Assembly: GCA_024402665.1 (NCBI GenBank) | Contig: JAKSTI010000012.1 | Coordinates: forward strand, 1 to 55,798 | Length of the DNA stretch: 55,798 bases | Reading direction: 5' to 3' | From: Treponema sp. | GTDB lineage: Bacteria > Spirochaetota > Spirochaetia > Treponematales > Treponemataceae | Part shown: one piece after another, positions 7,948 through 16,090 of the stretch | Layout of the letters: each line of letters opens with the position of its first letter | How positions within the stretch are numbered: the stretch's first letter is position 1 | Notes under the pieces: generated by a model | What the model saw: the letters and a program-made list of their open reading frames with translations, nothing else | Told to the model about the DNA's origin: nothing | Database searches by the model: none | Made by a program: the position numbers and the translations under genes

Positions 7948-9141
7948 CTATTTGTTAATATCTTCTACAATATATGCGTCTTCTGCAGACCAGGAAACGT
8001 AAACCTTATCTTTCCACTGAATAACAGGACCTTCATCCATATAATCTGTGTGCTGCTTAAATACTTTGATTACTTTGCCAGTATTAAGTTTTACATAGAA
8101 TTTTGACTGGAAACCTGAGTAGATAGGTTCTTCAACAACACCACTGAATACGTTTACATCTGTTCTTCCGCCTGTAGCAGGTGGTTCAAGAGTAATTCTG
8201 ATTTTTTCAGGACGAATAGTGAAAGCAACTTTCTGACCTTTTTTAGTAAAGTCATAGTCTGTTACCTGCATGTAGCGGTCCAAAGCTGCAGTTGCTTCTG
8301 TATCGCTGGCAAGAGGAGCCTGCTGACCTAATTCTGGAACTGAAAGTGTAGCCATATAGTCGTCATTTCCGTTTGCATCTTTATGAGGAACACAATCAAC
8401 AACTTCAGCGTCAAAAAGATTTGTTTCACCAATGAACTGTGCTACAAACTGAGTTGCAGGACTTTCATAAATTTCAAATGGTGTACCAATCTGTAATACG
8501 TGGCCTTTGTTCATTACGGCAATGCGGTCAGATACAGCAAGAGCTTCACTCTGATCATGAGTAACGTAAATGAATGTAATACCAATCTGGTCATGAAGAC
8601 GGTCTAAGTCAATGAGAAGATTAGCGCGAAGTTTAGCATCCAAAGCAGAAAGTGGTTCATCAAGAAGAAGAACTTTTGGTTCATTAATAAGAGCGCGGGC
8701 AATAGCAACACGCTGTTTCTGACCACCAGAAAGCTGATTTGGTTTTTTATAGATGTGTTCATCAAGCTGTACAAGGTGTACATATTCACGAACTTTTTTA
8801 TCAATTTCACCCTTAGGGAGTTTTTTCAGACGCAATGGGAATGCTACGTTATCGTACACACTCATATGTGGGAAAAGAGCATAAGTCTGGAAAACTGTGT
8901 TTGATGGTCTTTTATCTGGATTAAGAGGAATTACATTCTTATCGTCAAAAAGAACAACTCCACCCTCATCTGGGAATTCAAAACCGGCAATAATGCGGAG
9001 TAAAGTAGTTTTTCCGCATCCAGATGGACCAAGAAGTGAGAAGAACTCACCTGGTTCAATAGTAAAGTTGATGTCGTCCAAAGCAACAAAATCGTTGAAT
9101 TTTTTGGATACATGATCAATGGTAACCTGACTTCCTTTCAT
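7948..9141 (-). CDS. potA: Spermidine/putrescine ABC transporter ATP-binding protein
   Basis: 397 residues. Walker A GPSGCGKTT is near 38-46, signature LSGGQKQR near 138-145, Walker B VLLLDEP near 158-164, followed by the switch His in THDQ. A C-terminal TOBE-type regulatory domain (from about 240) carries a low-complexity insert. It powers PotBCD uptake. It is the first gene of the operon. Upstream, the minus strand carries a perfect TTGACA (9218-9223), but I find no convincing -10 at the right distance. The start ATG has GAGAGGTTG upstream. Confidence 0.94.
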   Translation of the reverse strand: MKGSQVTIDHVSKKFNDFVALDDINFTIEPGEFFSLLGPSGCGKTTLLRIIAGFEFPDEGGVVLFDDKNVIPLNPDKRPSNTVFQTYALFPHMSVYDNVAFPLRLKKLPKGEIDKKVREYVHLVQLDEHIYKKPNQLSGGQKQRVAIARALINEPKVLLLDEPLSALDAKLRANLLIDLDRLHDQIGITFIYVTHDQSEALAVSDRIAVMNKGHVLQIGTPFEIYESPATQFVAQFIGETNLFDAEVVDCVPHKDANGNDDYMATLSVPELGQQAPLASDTEATAALDRYMQVTDYDFTKKGQKVAFTIRPEKIRITLEPPATGGRTDVNVFSGVVEEPIYSGFQSKFYVKLNTGKVIKVFKQHTDYMDEGPVIQWKDKVYVSWSAEDAYIVEDINK

Positions 9142-9317
9142 TCAAGCAACCTCTCAATAAAAATGTGATATGTGAAATATATATTCTAAACGTAAAAATG
9201 CAATATATATTAAAAAGTGTCAATAATTTTTTGATAAAAAAAAATACTATTTTTTAATGTTTTTTTTTGTGCTTATTTTAAACTTTTGCTTTACTTTTTC
9301 CTTTTGCCGCAATGTGT

Positions 9318-9323
9318 TATAAT
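9318..9323 (+). promoter_or_regulatory. -10 box placing the mutS2 transcript start at its ATG
   Basis: TATAAT ends 6 nt before ATG 9330. An upstream in-frame ATG at 9312 would overlap the -10 box, which argues against that start. The -35 region is weak (T-rich, around 9295-9300). Confidence 0.5.
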
Positions 9324-9329
9324 AATGAT

Positions 9330-11831
9330 ATGAATCAGAAAACTCTTACAGAAATTGATTATTTTCGTATTAGAGAACAGGTTGCTGCATTTTGTGTTTC
9401 GGAAGAAGGCAAGGTTGAATTATTAAATAGAGAGCCTCTTTCAGATAGTAAAAAAATAGAATTTTTAAAAAGCTGCAGTAGAGAATGGTTGAAGTATGTT
9501 TCAACATGTAAGAATAATCCTGTTAGCGGATGGCCTACAATCGGAGCTTTGTTTTCTATTATAAAAACAAATGGTGCCTCTTTATCATTAGAGCAGGTTA
9601 AGGCTTTAGGTCTGTTTACTTTGTCTGTAAAAAAGGTTAGAGAAGCTGTTGTAAATCATCAGACTGAACTTGAATTAAAGACTCTTGCAAAACAGGTTGA
9701 ATTGCTGCCAGAAGAAGATGAGACTGAAAAAAAGATTTTTAGAATCATTACTCCTGATGGGGAACTTAGAGATTTGCCTGAAATTGCGGCTATTCGTTCT
9801 CAAATAGCATCATTGAATCAGAAAATTAAAAATATCATGAGAACTTTTACAAGCGATCCAAAACTTGCAACTGTTCTTGAAAGTTCCGTTCCAGTTTTAA
9901 GAGGCGGCCGTCAGGTTCTTGCAGTAAAATCAAATCAGCAGAACAGAATTCCTGGTATTATTTATGAAGTGAGTCAGACCGGGCAGACAGTTTACATTGA
10001 ACCAGAAGATGCGGTTCGCTGCAGTAATGAACTTATTCAGAAAGAACATGAACTTGAAGCAGAAATCAAGCGCATCCTTACAGAACTGACTGAAAGTTTG
10101 CAGCCATCAATCCCATTTTTCAGGGATGCACTTCCAGTTATGAAAACTTTTGATACAACACTGGCTGCCTGTCGCTGGGGTATTGAAAATAATTGTGTGT
10201 ACGCTTTGGAATGTGTTGGCGAACCTCCATTGCTGCTTCAGGCAAGACATCCGCTTCTTGGTGCAAAAGCCGTTCCAATTGATATCCGTTTTATGGATGG
10301 TAAAAGAGTTCTTATTATTACTGGTCCAAATACTGGTGGTAAAACTGTTACTCTTAAAACTTTTGCTTTATTTGCAATGTTGAATCAGGCAGGATTCCCT
10401 GTTCTTGCAGAAGAAGGTACAAGGCTTCCGGTTTTCAGTAATGTGTTTGCAGATATTGGTGATGACCAGAGTCTTGATCAGAGTTTGTCTACTTTTAGCG
10501 GTCACATGAGAAATATTGCTCAGGCTGTAAATGCGGCTAAAAATGATACTTTGGTCTTGCTTGATGAACTTGGCAGTGGTACAGATCCTCAGGAAGGTAC
10601 TGCAATTGCAATGAGTGTTCTTGATAAATTGATTGAAAAACAGTCTTTTGTTCTTGTAACAACACATCAGGGAATTCTAAAAAATTACGGATATACAAAT
10701 CCTGCTTGTATTAATGCCAGCGTAGAATTTGATACAAGTACTCTTTCTCCATCTTATCATCTTTTGATGGGTGTTCCTGGAGAAAGCCATGCTCTTGATA
10801 TTGCACAGAAAAGTGGTTTGCCAAAAGAGATTGTCAGTTCTGCAAGAAATTATATTGCAACAGAGCAGGCTGATGTTTCGGCATTAATCCGGGGCTTGAA
10901 CAGAAAACATATTGAATTAAATAAATTAAAAGACAAGGCTGAACATGATGCGGCTGTGTATGAAGAAAAAATGCTGCGACTTAAGGAAAAAGAAATTGAT
11001 GTTCGAAAAAAAGAACACGATTTGAAAAAAGGCAAACAGCAGGAATTAAATGATTTCCTTATTCATAGCAGACGGCAGCTGGAAAATCTTGTACGTGAAC
11101 TTAGGGAAGGGGAACTTACAAGAGACAAGACACTTGGTGTAAAAGGATTTATTAATAATCTTGAAAAAGATGTTAATCGTCTTGAAGAAAAATTTGAAGC
11201 CGAAGAAGAAAAAATTGAACGGGCTGAACAGGAATTTGAAAAGGAACTTGCCCAGCAGCGAAAATATACTTCTAATAAAAAGACAAAGAAAAAACTTAGT
11301 AATGCAGAAGCCTTGAAACTTGCTACTCCAATGAATAATCCAGATGATAAAAAAGCTTCTGTTGCAGAAATCCCTGTTACTTTTGGTCCTGAAGTTGCAG
11401 TTAAATCAAAAGTGACTGGAATTGAAGGAGTGATTGCTGAAGAAGGTAAAAAAGGGTATTGGGTTGTTCAATTTGGCAGTGTAAGAATGTCTGTAAAGGA
11501 AAAGGATTTGATTATTCAGAAAAATCAGACAAAAAAACTTGTTCCTTCTGTTTCATATGATCTGGCTCCTGCTAATGAAACTGAACGTCCTGTTTTTGAA
11601 CTGCGGCTTCTTGGTATGAGAACTGATGAAGCAATTAAGGCTCTGGAAAGACAGATTGATTTGTGTGCCCTGAATAATTTCCCTCACTTTAGTGTGATCC
11701 ATGGAAAAGGGGATGGAATTTTGCAGCAGTTTGTAACTGATTATCTTAGTCACTGCGAGTTTGTAAAAGAATTCAGTTTTGCTCCTGCAGAAGATGGTGG
11801 AACTGGAAAAACTTATGTTACGTTAAAATAA
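9330..11831 (+). CDS. mutS2: MutS2/RqcU-type ATPase with Smr domain
   Basis: 833 residues from ATG 9330. The MutS-like core has Walker A GPNTGGKT near 331-338 and Walker B with L-L-D-E-L-G-S-G-T-D-P near 410-420. A long charged coiled coil spans about 510-650. The C-terminal Smr domain (about 750-833) holds L-G-M-R and the H-G-K-G-D-G loop. MutS2 proteins lack mismatch-recognition domains; in Bacillus the family acts on collided ribosomes and also limits recombination. Which role applies here is inference. The start was chosen because TATAAT occupies 9318-9323, inside the longer open frame. The gene is monocistronic and followed by the tRNA promoter. Confidence 0.93.
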   Translation: MNQKTLTEIDYFRIREQVAAFCVSEEGKVELLNREPLSDSKKIEFLKSCSREWLKYVSTCKNNPVSGWPTIGALFSIIKTNGASLSLEQVKALGLFTLSVKKVREAVVNHQTELELKTLAKQVELLPEEDETEKKIFRIITPDGELRDLPEIAAIRSQIASLNQKIKNIMRTFTSDPKLATVLESSVPVLRGGRQVLAVKSNQQNRIPGIIYEVSQTGQTVYIEPEDAVRCSNELIQKEHELEAEIKRILTELTESLQPSIPFFRDALPVMKTFDTTLAACRWGIENNCVYALECVGEPPLLLQARHPLLGAKAVPIDIRFMDGKRVLIITGPNTGGKTVTLKTFALFAMLNQAGFPVLAEEGTRLPVFSNVFADIGDDQSLDQSLSTFSGHMRNIAQAVNAAKNDTLVLLDELGSGTDPQEGTAIAMSVLDKLIEKQSFVLVTTHQGILKNYGYTNPACINASVEFDTSTLSPSYHLLMGVPGESHALDIAQKSGLPKEIVSSARNYIATEQADVSALIRGLNRKHIELNKLKDKAEHDAAVYEEKMLRLKEKEIDVRKKEHDLKKGKQQELNDFLIHSRRQLENLVRELREGELTRDKTLGVKGFINNLEKDVNRLEEKFEAEEEKIERAEQEFEKELAQQRKYTSNKKTKKKLSNAEALKLATPMNNPDDKKASVAEIPVTFGPEVAVKSKVTGIEGVIAEEGKKGYWVVQFGSVRMSVKEKDLIIQKNQTKKLVPSVSYDLAPANETERPVFELRLLGMRTDEAIKALERQIDLCALNNFPHFSVIHGKGDGILQQFVTDYLSHCEFVKEFSFAPAEDGGTGKTYVTLK

Positions 11832-11856
11832 TTTTTATAATTGATGTTGTAAACTA

Positions 11857-11885
11857 TTGACAATCTTTTATAAAATTTATATAGT
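11857..11885 (+). promoter_or_regulatory. Promoter of tRNA-Gln
   Basis: TTGACA (11857-11862), a 17 nt spacer, and TATAGT (11880-11885). The expected start is close to 11892, seven bases before the mature tRNA. Confidence 0.75.
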
Positions 11886-11898
11886 AATAATCACTTAT

Positions 11899-11969
11899 TC
11901 CCCGATTGTGTAATGGTAGCACTTCAGATTCTGGTTCTGACTGTGGGGGTTCGAATCCTCCTTGGGGAA
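11899..11969 (+). tRNA. tRNA-Gln (anticodon CTG)
   Basis: Cloverleaf read by eye. Acceptor TCCCCGA pairs with TTGGGGA (one G-U), the D arm is GTGT/GCAC, the anticodon stem TCAGA/TCTGA encloses the loop TTCTGGT (anticodon CTG, codon CAG), the T arm is GGGGG/CCTCC with loop TTCGAAT, and the discriminator is A. CCA is not encoded. A clear promoter precedes it and a terminator hairpin follows 4 nt after its 3' end. Confidence 0.93.
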
Positions 11970-11973
11970 CTCA

Positions 11974-12004
11974 AGCTGAACTGAAAAGTTCAGCTTTTTT
12001 TTTG
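11974..12004 (+). terminator. Rho-independent terminator after tRNA-Gln
   Basis: Perfect 9 bp stem AGCTGAACT/AGTTCAGCT with loop GAAA, followed by a run of nine T. Confidence 0.9.
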
Positions 12005-12011
12005 TATTTTT

Positions 12012-12084
12012 GGCTCCTTCGAATATCGGTTTAGTTCATCGCCCTCTCAAGGCGGAGAGACGGGTTCGACTCCCGTAGGAGCTA
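12012..12084 (+). tRNA. tRNA-Glu (anticodon CTC)
   Basis: Acceptor GGCTCCT pairs with AGGAGCT (one G-U), the D arm is GAAT/GTTC, the anticodon stem TCGCC/GGCGG has the loop CTCTCAA (anticodon CTC, codon GAG), the T loop is TTCGACT, and the discriminator is A. CCA is not encoded. Only about 7 nt separate it from the preceding terminator's T run and no separate promoter is visible, so it may depend on read-through from the tRNA-Gln promoter. Confidence 0.92.
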
Positions 12085-12095
12085 GAGGAAAAAAA

Positions 12096-12120
12096 ACAGT
12101 CCGCGGGACTGTTTTTTTTT
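12096..12120 (+). terminator. Rho-independent terminator after tRNA-Glu
   Basis: Stem ACAGTCC/GGACTGT with loop GCG, preceded by A and followed by eight further T. Confidence 0.9.
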
Positions 12121-12195
12121 GCATTATTGTCTTTTCTAACTAAAGATTGTCTTCTTTAAATGTTTATTATATTTTTGTAATTGTCATATATATGT

Positions 12196-12201
12196 TATAA
12201 T
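12196..12201 (+). promoter_or_regulatory. -10 box of the restriction operon
   Basis: TATAAT about 30 nt before the chosen hsdR ATG (12232), leaving room for a leader with AGAGAGA as ribosome-binding site. A possible -35 (TTTTGT, 12173-12178, 17 nt spacer) is weak. Confidence 0.45.
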
Positions 12202-12231
12202 AGAAGAAATAACCAAACAGAGAGATTATAT

Positions 12232-14583
12232 ATGTCAACTTCCCAAATTCTTACAAAATCACAAATGTCTGAAGAAGACATAAAATATCATTACATCACT
12301 CCTGCTATTGAATCAAAGTGGGATAAGAGTCTCATTGTTTTTGAAAAGAAAATAACTGATGGTAAGATAAATATTAAGGGAAACAAAACAGTTCGTGAAC
12401 CTGCTAAAAAGGCTGACTATACTCTCTATATGAATCCTCATACACCATTGGCAATTGTAGAAGCAAAATCTAATCAATTTACAATTGCTCATGGACTTCA
12501 GCAGGCGAAACAATATTGTGAAATGACTAAAATTCCTTTTGCCTATAGTTCAAATGGTGATGGATTTGAAGAATATGATTATCTTACAGGAAAAGAACGC
12601 ACTCTTAAACTTGATGAATTTCCGACTCTTGATGAACTTAAAGACAGATACTTACACGGTTGTAATGATGGAGAAGGAATTGGTATTGAAGAATATAAGC
12701 TTGTAGAACAACCATATTATACAGATCAAAATACTTATGATCCTCGTTATTATCAGGCAAATGCAATTAATCTCACATTAAAAGCTGTAGCAAGACATCA
12801 GAAAAGAATGCTTCTTGTAATGGCAACAGGAACTGGAAAAACTTATACAGCTTTCCAAATTGTTTACAGACTTATTAAATCTGGACTTGTTAAAAAAGTT
12901 CTTTATCTTGCAGACAGAAATATTCTTGTGGACCAGTCAATTCAGCAGGATTTTAAGAGTCTGCAAAAAGTTACGCATAAAATCCAATATGCAGATGATA
13001 TCAAAAAGGGTAAAGCAACTTATTCTGCATATCAGGTTTATTTTGCTTTATATCAGCAATTAATTGGTGAAGGTGGCGAAGCTCATTATTCAGAACTTTT
13101 TGATCCAAATTATTTTGATTTAGTAATTGTAGACGAATGTCATCGTGGCTCTGCTAAGGACGATAGTCAGTGGCGTTGTGTATTGGATTATTTCCAAAAT
13201 GCTTATCAGCTTGGTATGACTGCAACTCCTAAAGAAACTTCCTATGTTTCAAATCTTTCATATTTTGGTGAACCACTTTATCAGTACAGCTTAAAGCAGG
13301 GGATTGAAGATGGATTCCTTGCACCTTTTAAGGTAATCAAACTTACTACAAATATCAGCGAGGGATGGAGACCAGAAGCAGGGCAATGCGATATTTATGG
13401 AAATGAAATAGAAGATCGTGTTTATACTAACAGCGATTTTGATTATAAAATTATTCTTCAAGACAGGATTAATCAGGTTGCTGAAGAAATTACAAATTAT
13501 CTAAAAGCAACAGATCGAATGGCTAAAACAATTGTTTTCTGTGCAAATGAAGAACATGCTGATATGATGCGAAAAGCATTAAATAATTTGAATTCAGATA
13601 TTACAAAAGATCATCCTGATTATGTTGTACGAATTACTGCAAGTGATGATTACGGAAAAGGAAAACTAGATTACTTTATTTCTGTAAATGCTGAATATCC
13701 AGTTATAGCCACAACTTCTGAACTTCTTTCAACTGGTGCGGATTGTAAAATGACTAAACTGATTGTTTTAGACAAGATGATTGGTTCAATGACTCAGTTC
13801 AAACAGATAATTGGTCGCGGAACTCGTATTCGTGAAAAAGAAGGTAAGATGAGTTTTGCAGTTATGGATTTCCGAAATGTAACTAGATTATTTGCTGATC
13901 CAGATTGGGATGGTCCACTTGAAATTGATCCAAATTATCCACCTGCACCAGGTCCTGGTCCGGGACCTGGACCTAATCCTCCAGTAGAGCCACCTGAACC
14001 AAAGAAGCCGAAACCAATTGTTGATGCTAAAGGTTGTCGTGTAGAAATAATTAATAAAATTGTTTCAGTTTATGATATAAATGGAAAGTTATTAAAGCAG
14101 GAAAGCATTGTTGATTACACAAAATCAAATGTAATTGGTGAATATGCATCTCTTGATACATTTATTCAGGATTGGAATGCCGCAGACAAAAAAGCGGCCA
14201 TAAAAGAACAGTTCTCTGCTTTAGGAATTGATTTTGAAGAACTTAAAAAAGATCAAAATATGACAGATGTTGATGACTTTGATTTTATCTGTCATATAGC
14301 TTTTGATAAGAAACCTTTAACCAGAGCTGAACGTGCAAATAACGTAAAGAAGCGAGATTTCATAAGCAAGTATAATGAGCAGGCACAGAAGGTATTAAAT
14401 ATTCTTCTTGATAAATACATGAATGAAGGTATTTATGAAATGGAAGATGAAGCAATATTTAATACACCATTTATGAAGAAATTACTTGGTGGAAATATCA
14501 CTAAGGTAATGACATATTTTGATGGAGCAGAAGGATTCCATTCTGCAATTAAAGAACTTGAAGCTGAATTATATGCAGCTTAA
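12232..14583 (+). CDS. hsdR: Type I restriction enzyme, R (motor/nuclease) subunit
   Basis: 783 residues from ATG 12232, chosen because AGAGAGA lies at proper spacing while a -10 box lies within the longer open frame. The N-terminal nuclease signature is D near 62 and E-A-K near 76-78 (PD-D/E-x-K type). SF2 motor motifs follow: MATGTGKT near 197-204, VDECHRGS near 299-306, MTATP near 327-331, and Q-I-I-G-R-G-T-R-I-R near 525-534. A Pro-Gly linker (residues about 572-590) joins the motor to the C-terminal HsdM-binding part. The subunit translocates DNA and cuts it when HsdMS finds unmethylated sites. Gene order is R-M-S, with hsdM starting 19 nt downstream. Confidence 0.93.
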   Translation: MSTSQILTKSQMSEEDIKYHYITPAIESKWDKSLIVFEKKITDGKINIKGNKTVREPAKKADYTLYMNPHTPLAIVEAKSNQFTIAHGLQQAKQYCEMTKIPFAYSSNGDGFEEYDYLTGKERTLKLDEFPTLDELKDRYLHGCNDGEGIGIEEYKLVEQPYYTDQNTYDPRYYQANAINLTLKAVARHQKRMLLVMATGTGKTYTAFQIVYRLIKSGLVKKVLYLADRNILVDQSIQQDFKSLQKVTHKIQYADDIKKGKATYSAYQVYFALYQQLIGEGGEAHYSELFDPNYFDLVIVDECHRGSAKDDSQWRCVLDYFQNAYQLGMTATPKETSYVSNLSYFGEPLYQYSLKQGIEDGFLAPFKVIKLTTNISEGWRPEAGQCDIYGNEIEDRVYTNSDFDYKIILQDRINQVAEEITNYLKATDRMAKTIVFCANEEHADMMRKALNNLNSDITKDHPDYVVRITASDDYGKGKLDYFISVNAEYPVIATTSELLSTGADCKMTKLIVLDKMIGSMTQFKQIIGRGTRIREKEGKMSFAVMDFRNVTRLFADPDWDGPLEIDPNYPPAPGPGPGPGPNPPVEPPEPKKPKPIVDAKGCRVEIINKIVSVYDINGKLLKQESIVDYTKSNVIGEYASLDTFIQDWNAADKKAAIKEQFSALGIDFEELKKDQNMTDVDDFDFICHIAFDKKPLTRAERANNVKKRDFISKYNEQAQKVLNILLDKYMNEGIYEMEDEAIFNTPFMKKLLGGNITKVMTYFDGAEGFHSAIKELEAELYAA

Positions 14584-14602
14584 ATAAAAAAAGGATTATA
14601 AA

Positions 14603-16090
14603 ATGTCAAACATCACATCTTTCGTAAAGCGCTTTCGCGACATTATGCGTGCTGATCCTGGTATTAACGGTGATGCACAGAGAATAGAACAGATTGCCTG
14701 GATGCTCTTCTTGAAAGTTTATGACTCAAAAGAAGACGAATGGAAAGCCATGGATAAAAACTATGTTTCCATTATCCCAGAAGATATTCAGTGGAAAAAC
14801 TGGGCTCACGAAGAAAAAGCTGGTTCAGGACTTTCTAGTGATGACCTTTTGAACTTTGTAAACAATACAGTTTTCCCAAAACTTAAGGCACTTACAGTAA
14901 GCAAAGAAACAGAAATCCGTAAGGCAATCGTAAAGACTACTTTTGAAGATGCCAACAACTATATGAAAGATGGCGTTTCTCTCCGTCAGGTTTTGAATGT
15001 AATTGATGAAATTGATTTCTCAGATTACGAAGAAAGCCATGCCTTTGGTGATATTTACGAATCCATCTTAAAAGAACTCCAGTCTGCAGGTAGTGCCGGT
15101 GAATTCTATACACCTCGTGCTGTAACAGAATTCATGGCAAAAATCATTGATCCAAAAATCGGTGAAAAAATGGCAGACTTTGCCTGTGGTACCGGTGGAT
15201 TTATTACCAGCTGGCTTAAGGCTCTGGAAGATAAAGTTCAGACAGCAGAAGATCAGAAACAGTATGCTTCATCAGTTTACGGAATTGAAAAGAAACAATT
15301 CCCATACATGCTTTGTGTAACAAACCTTCTTTTACACGATGTTGATGCACCAAAAATCTATCACGATAACTCTTTGATTTACGATGTATTGAACTATTCT
15401 GATGATGATCGCTTTGATGTAATTCTTATGAACCCACCTTATGGCGGAAGCGAAAAACAGGATGTAAAAAATCACTTTCCTGCAGACCTTGCTTCCAGCG
15501 AAACGGCAGATCTTTTTATGAGCGTAATCATGTACCGCTTAAAGAAGAATGGTCGTGCTGCAGTAATCATTCCAGACGGATTCCTGTTTGGTTCAGATAA
15601 TGCAAAAGTCGCAATCAAGACAAAACTTCTTTCAGAGTTCAATCTTCATACAGTAGTAAGATTGCCTGGAAGTGTTTTCTCTCCATATACAAGTATTACA
15701 ACAAACATCCTCTTCTTTGATAATACAAAACCAACTGAAGAAACCTGGTTCTATCGCGTAGACATTCCATCAGACCGCAAGCACTTCAGCAAAACAAAGC
15801 CAATGGAACTGAAGCACTTTGACGACTGTATTGCCTGGTGGAACAACCGTACAGAAATCAATGACGAAGACGGAAATCCAAAAGCAAAGAAATATACAGC
15901 CAAAGAACTTTCAGAAAGCAATTATAATTTTGACCTCTGCGGATATCCACACGAAGAAGAAGTTATCTTAAGCGTTGCAGAAACAATCCAGAACTACGAA
16001 GAAAAGCGTTCAACCTTGAATGCCGATATAGACAATCTTCTTGCCCAGCTTACAACTCTTCACGAAAAAGCACAGAAAGGTGAATTGTAA
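14603..16090 (+). CDS. hsdM: Type I DNA adenine methyltransferase subunit
   Basis: 495 residues. AdoMet motif I (D-F-A-C-G-T-G-G-F near 192-200), catalytic NPPY near 276-279, and the N-terminal helical HsdM domain. F-Y-T-P-R near 168-172 is typical for the family. It protects host DNA by N6-adenine methylation in complex with HsdS. The ribosome-binding site is AAGGAT. Its stop and the hsdS start overlap by one base (TAATG), indicating coupled translation. Codon composition is less AT-rich than the helicase downstream. Confidence 0.95.
   Translation: MSNITSFVKRFRDIMRADPGINGDAQRIEQIAWMLFLKVYDSKEDEWKAMDKNYVSIIPEDIQWKNWAHEEKAGSGLSSDDLLNFVNNTVFPKLKALTVSKETEIRKAIVKTTFEDANNYMKDGVSLRQVLNVIDEIDFSDYEESHAFGDIYESILKELQSAGSAGEFYTPRAVTEFMAKIIDPKIGEKMADFACGTGGFITSWLKALEDKVQTAEDQKQYASSVYGIEKKQFPYMLCVTNLLLHDVDAPKIYHDNSLIYDVLNYSDDDRFDVILMNPPYGGSEKQDVKNHFPADLASSETADLFMSVIMYRLKKNGRAAVIIPDGFLFGSDNAKVAIKTKLLSEFNLHTVVRLPGSVFSPYTSITTNILFFDNTKPTEETWFYRVDIPSDRKHFSKTKPMELKHFDDCIAWWNNRTEINDEDGNPKAKKYTAKELSESNYNFDLCGYPHEEEVILSVAETIQNYEEKRSTLNADIDNLLAQLTTLHEKAQKGEL

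Noticed and set aside
9312..9332. Upstream mutS2 start at ATG 9312
   Set aside because: It would place the -10 box TATAAT inside the coding sequence; ATG 9330 fits the usual MutS2 N-terminus better.
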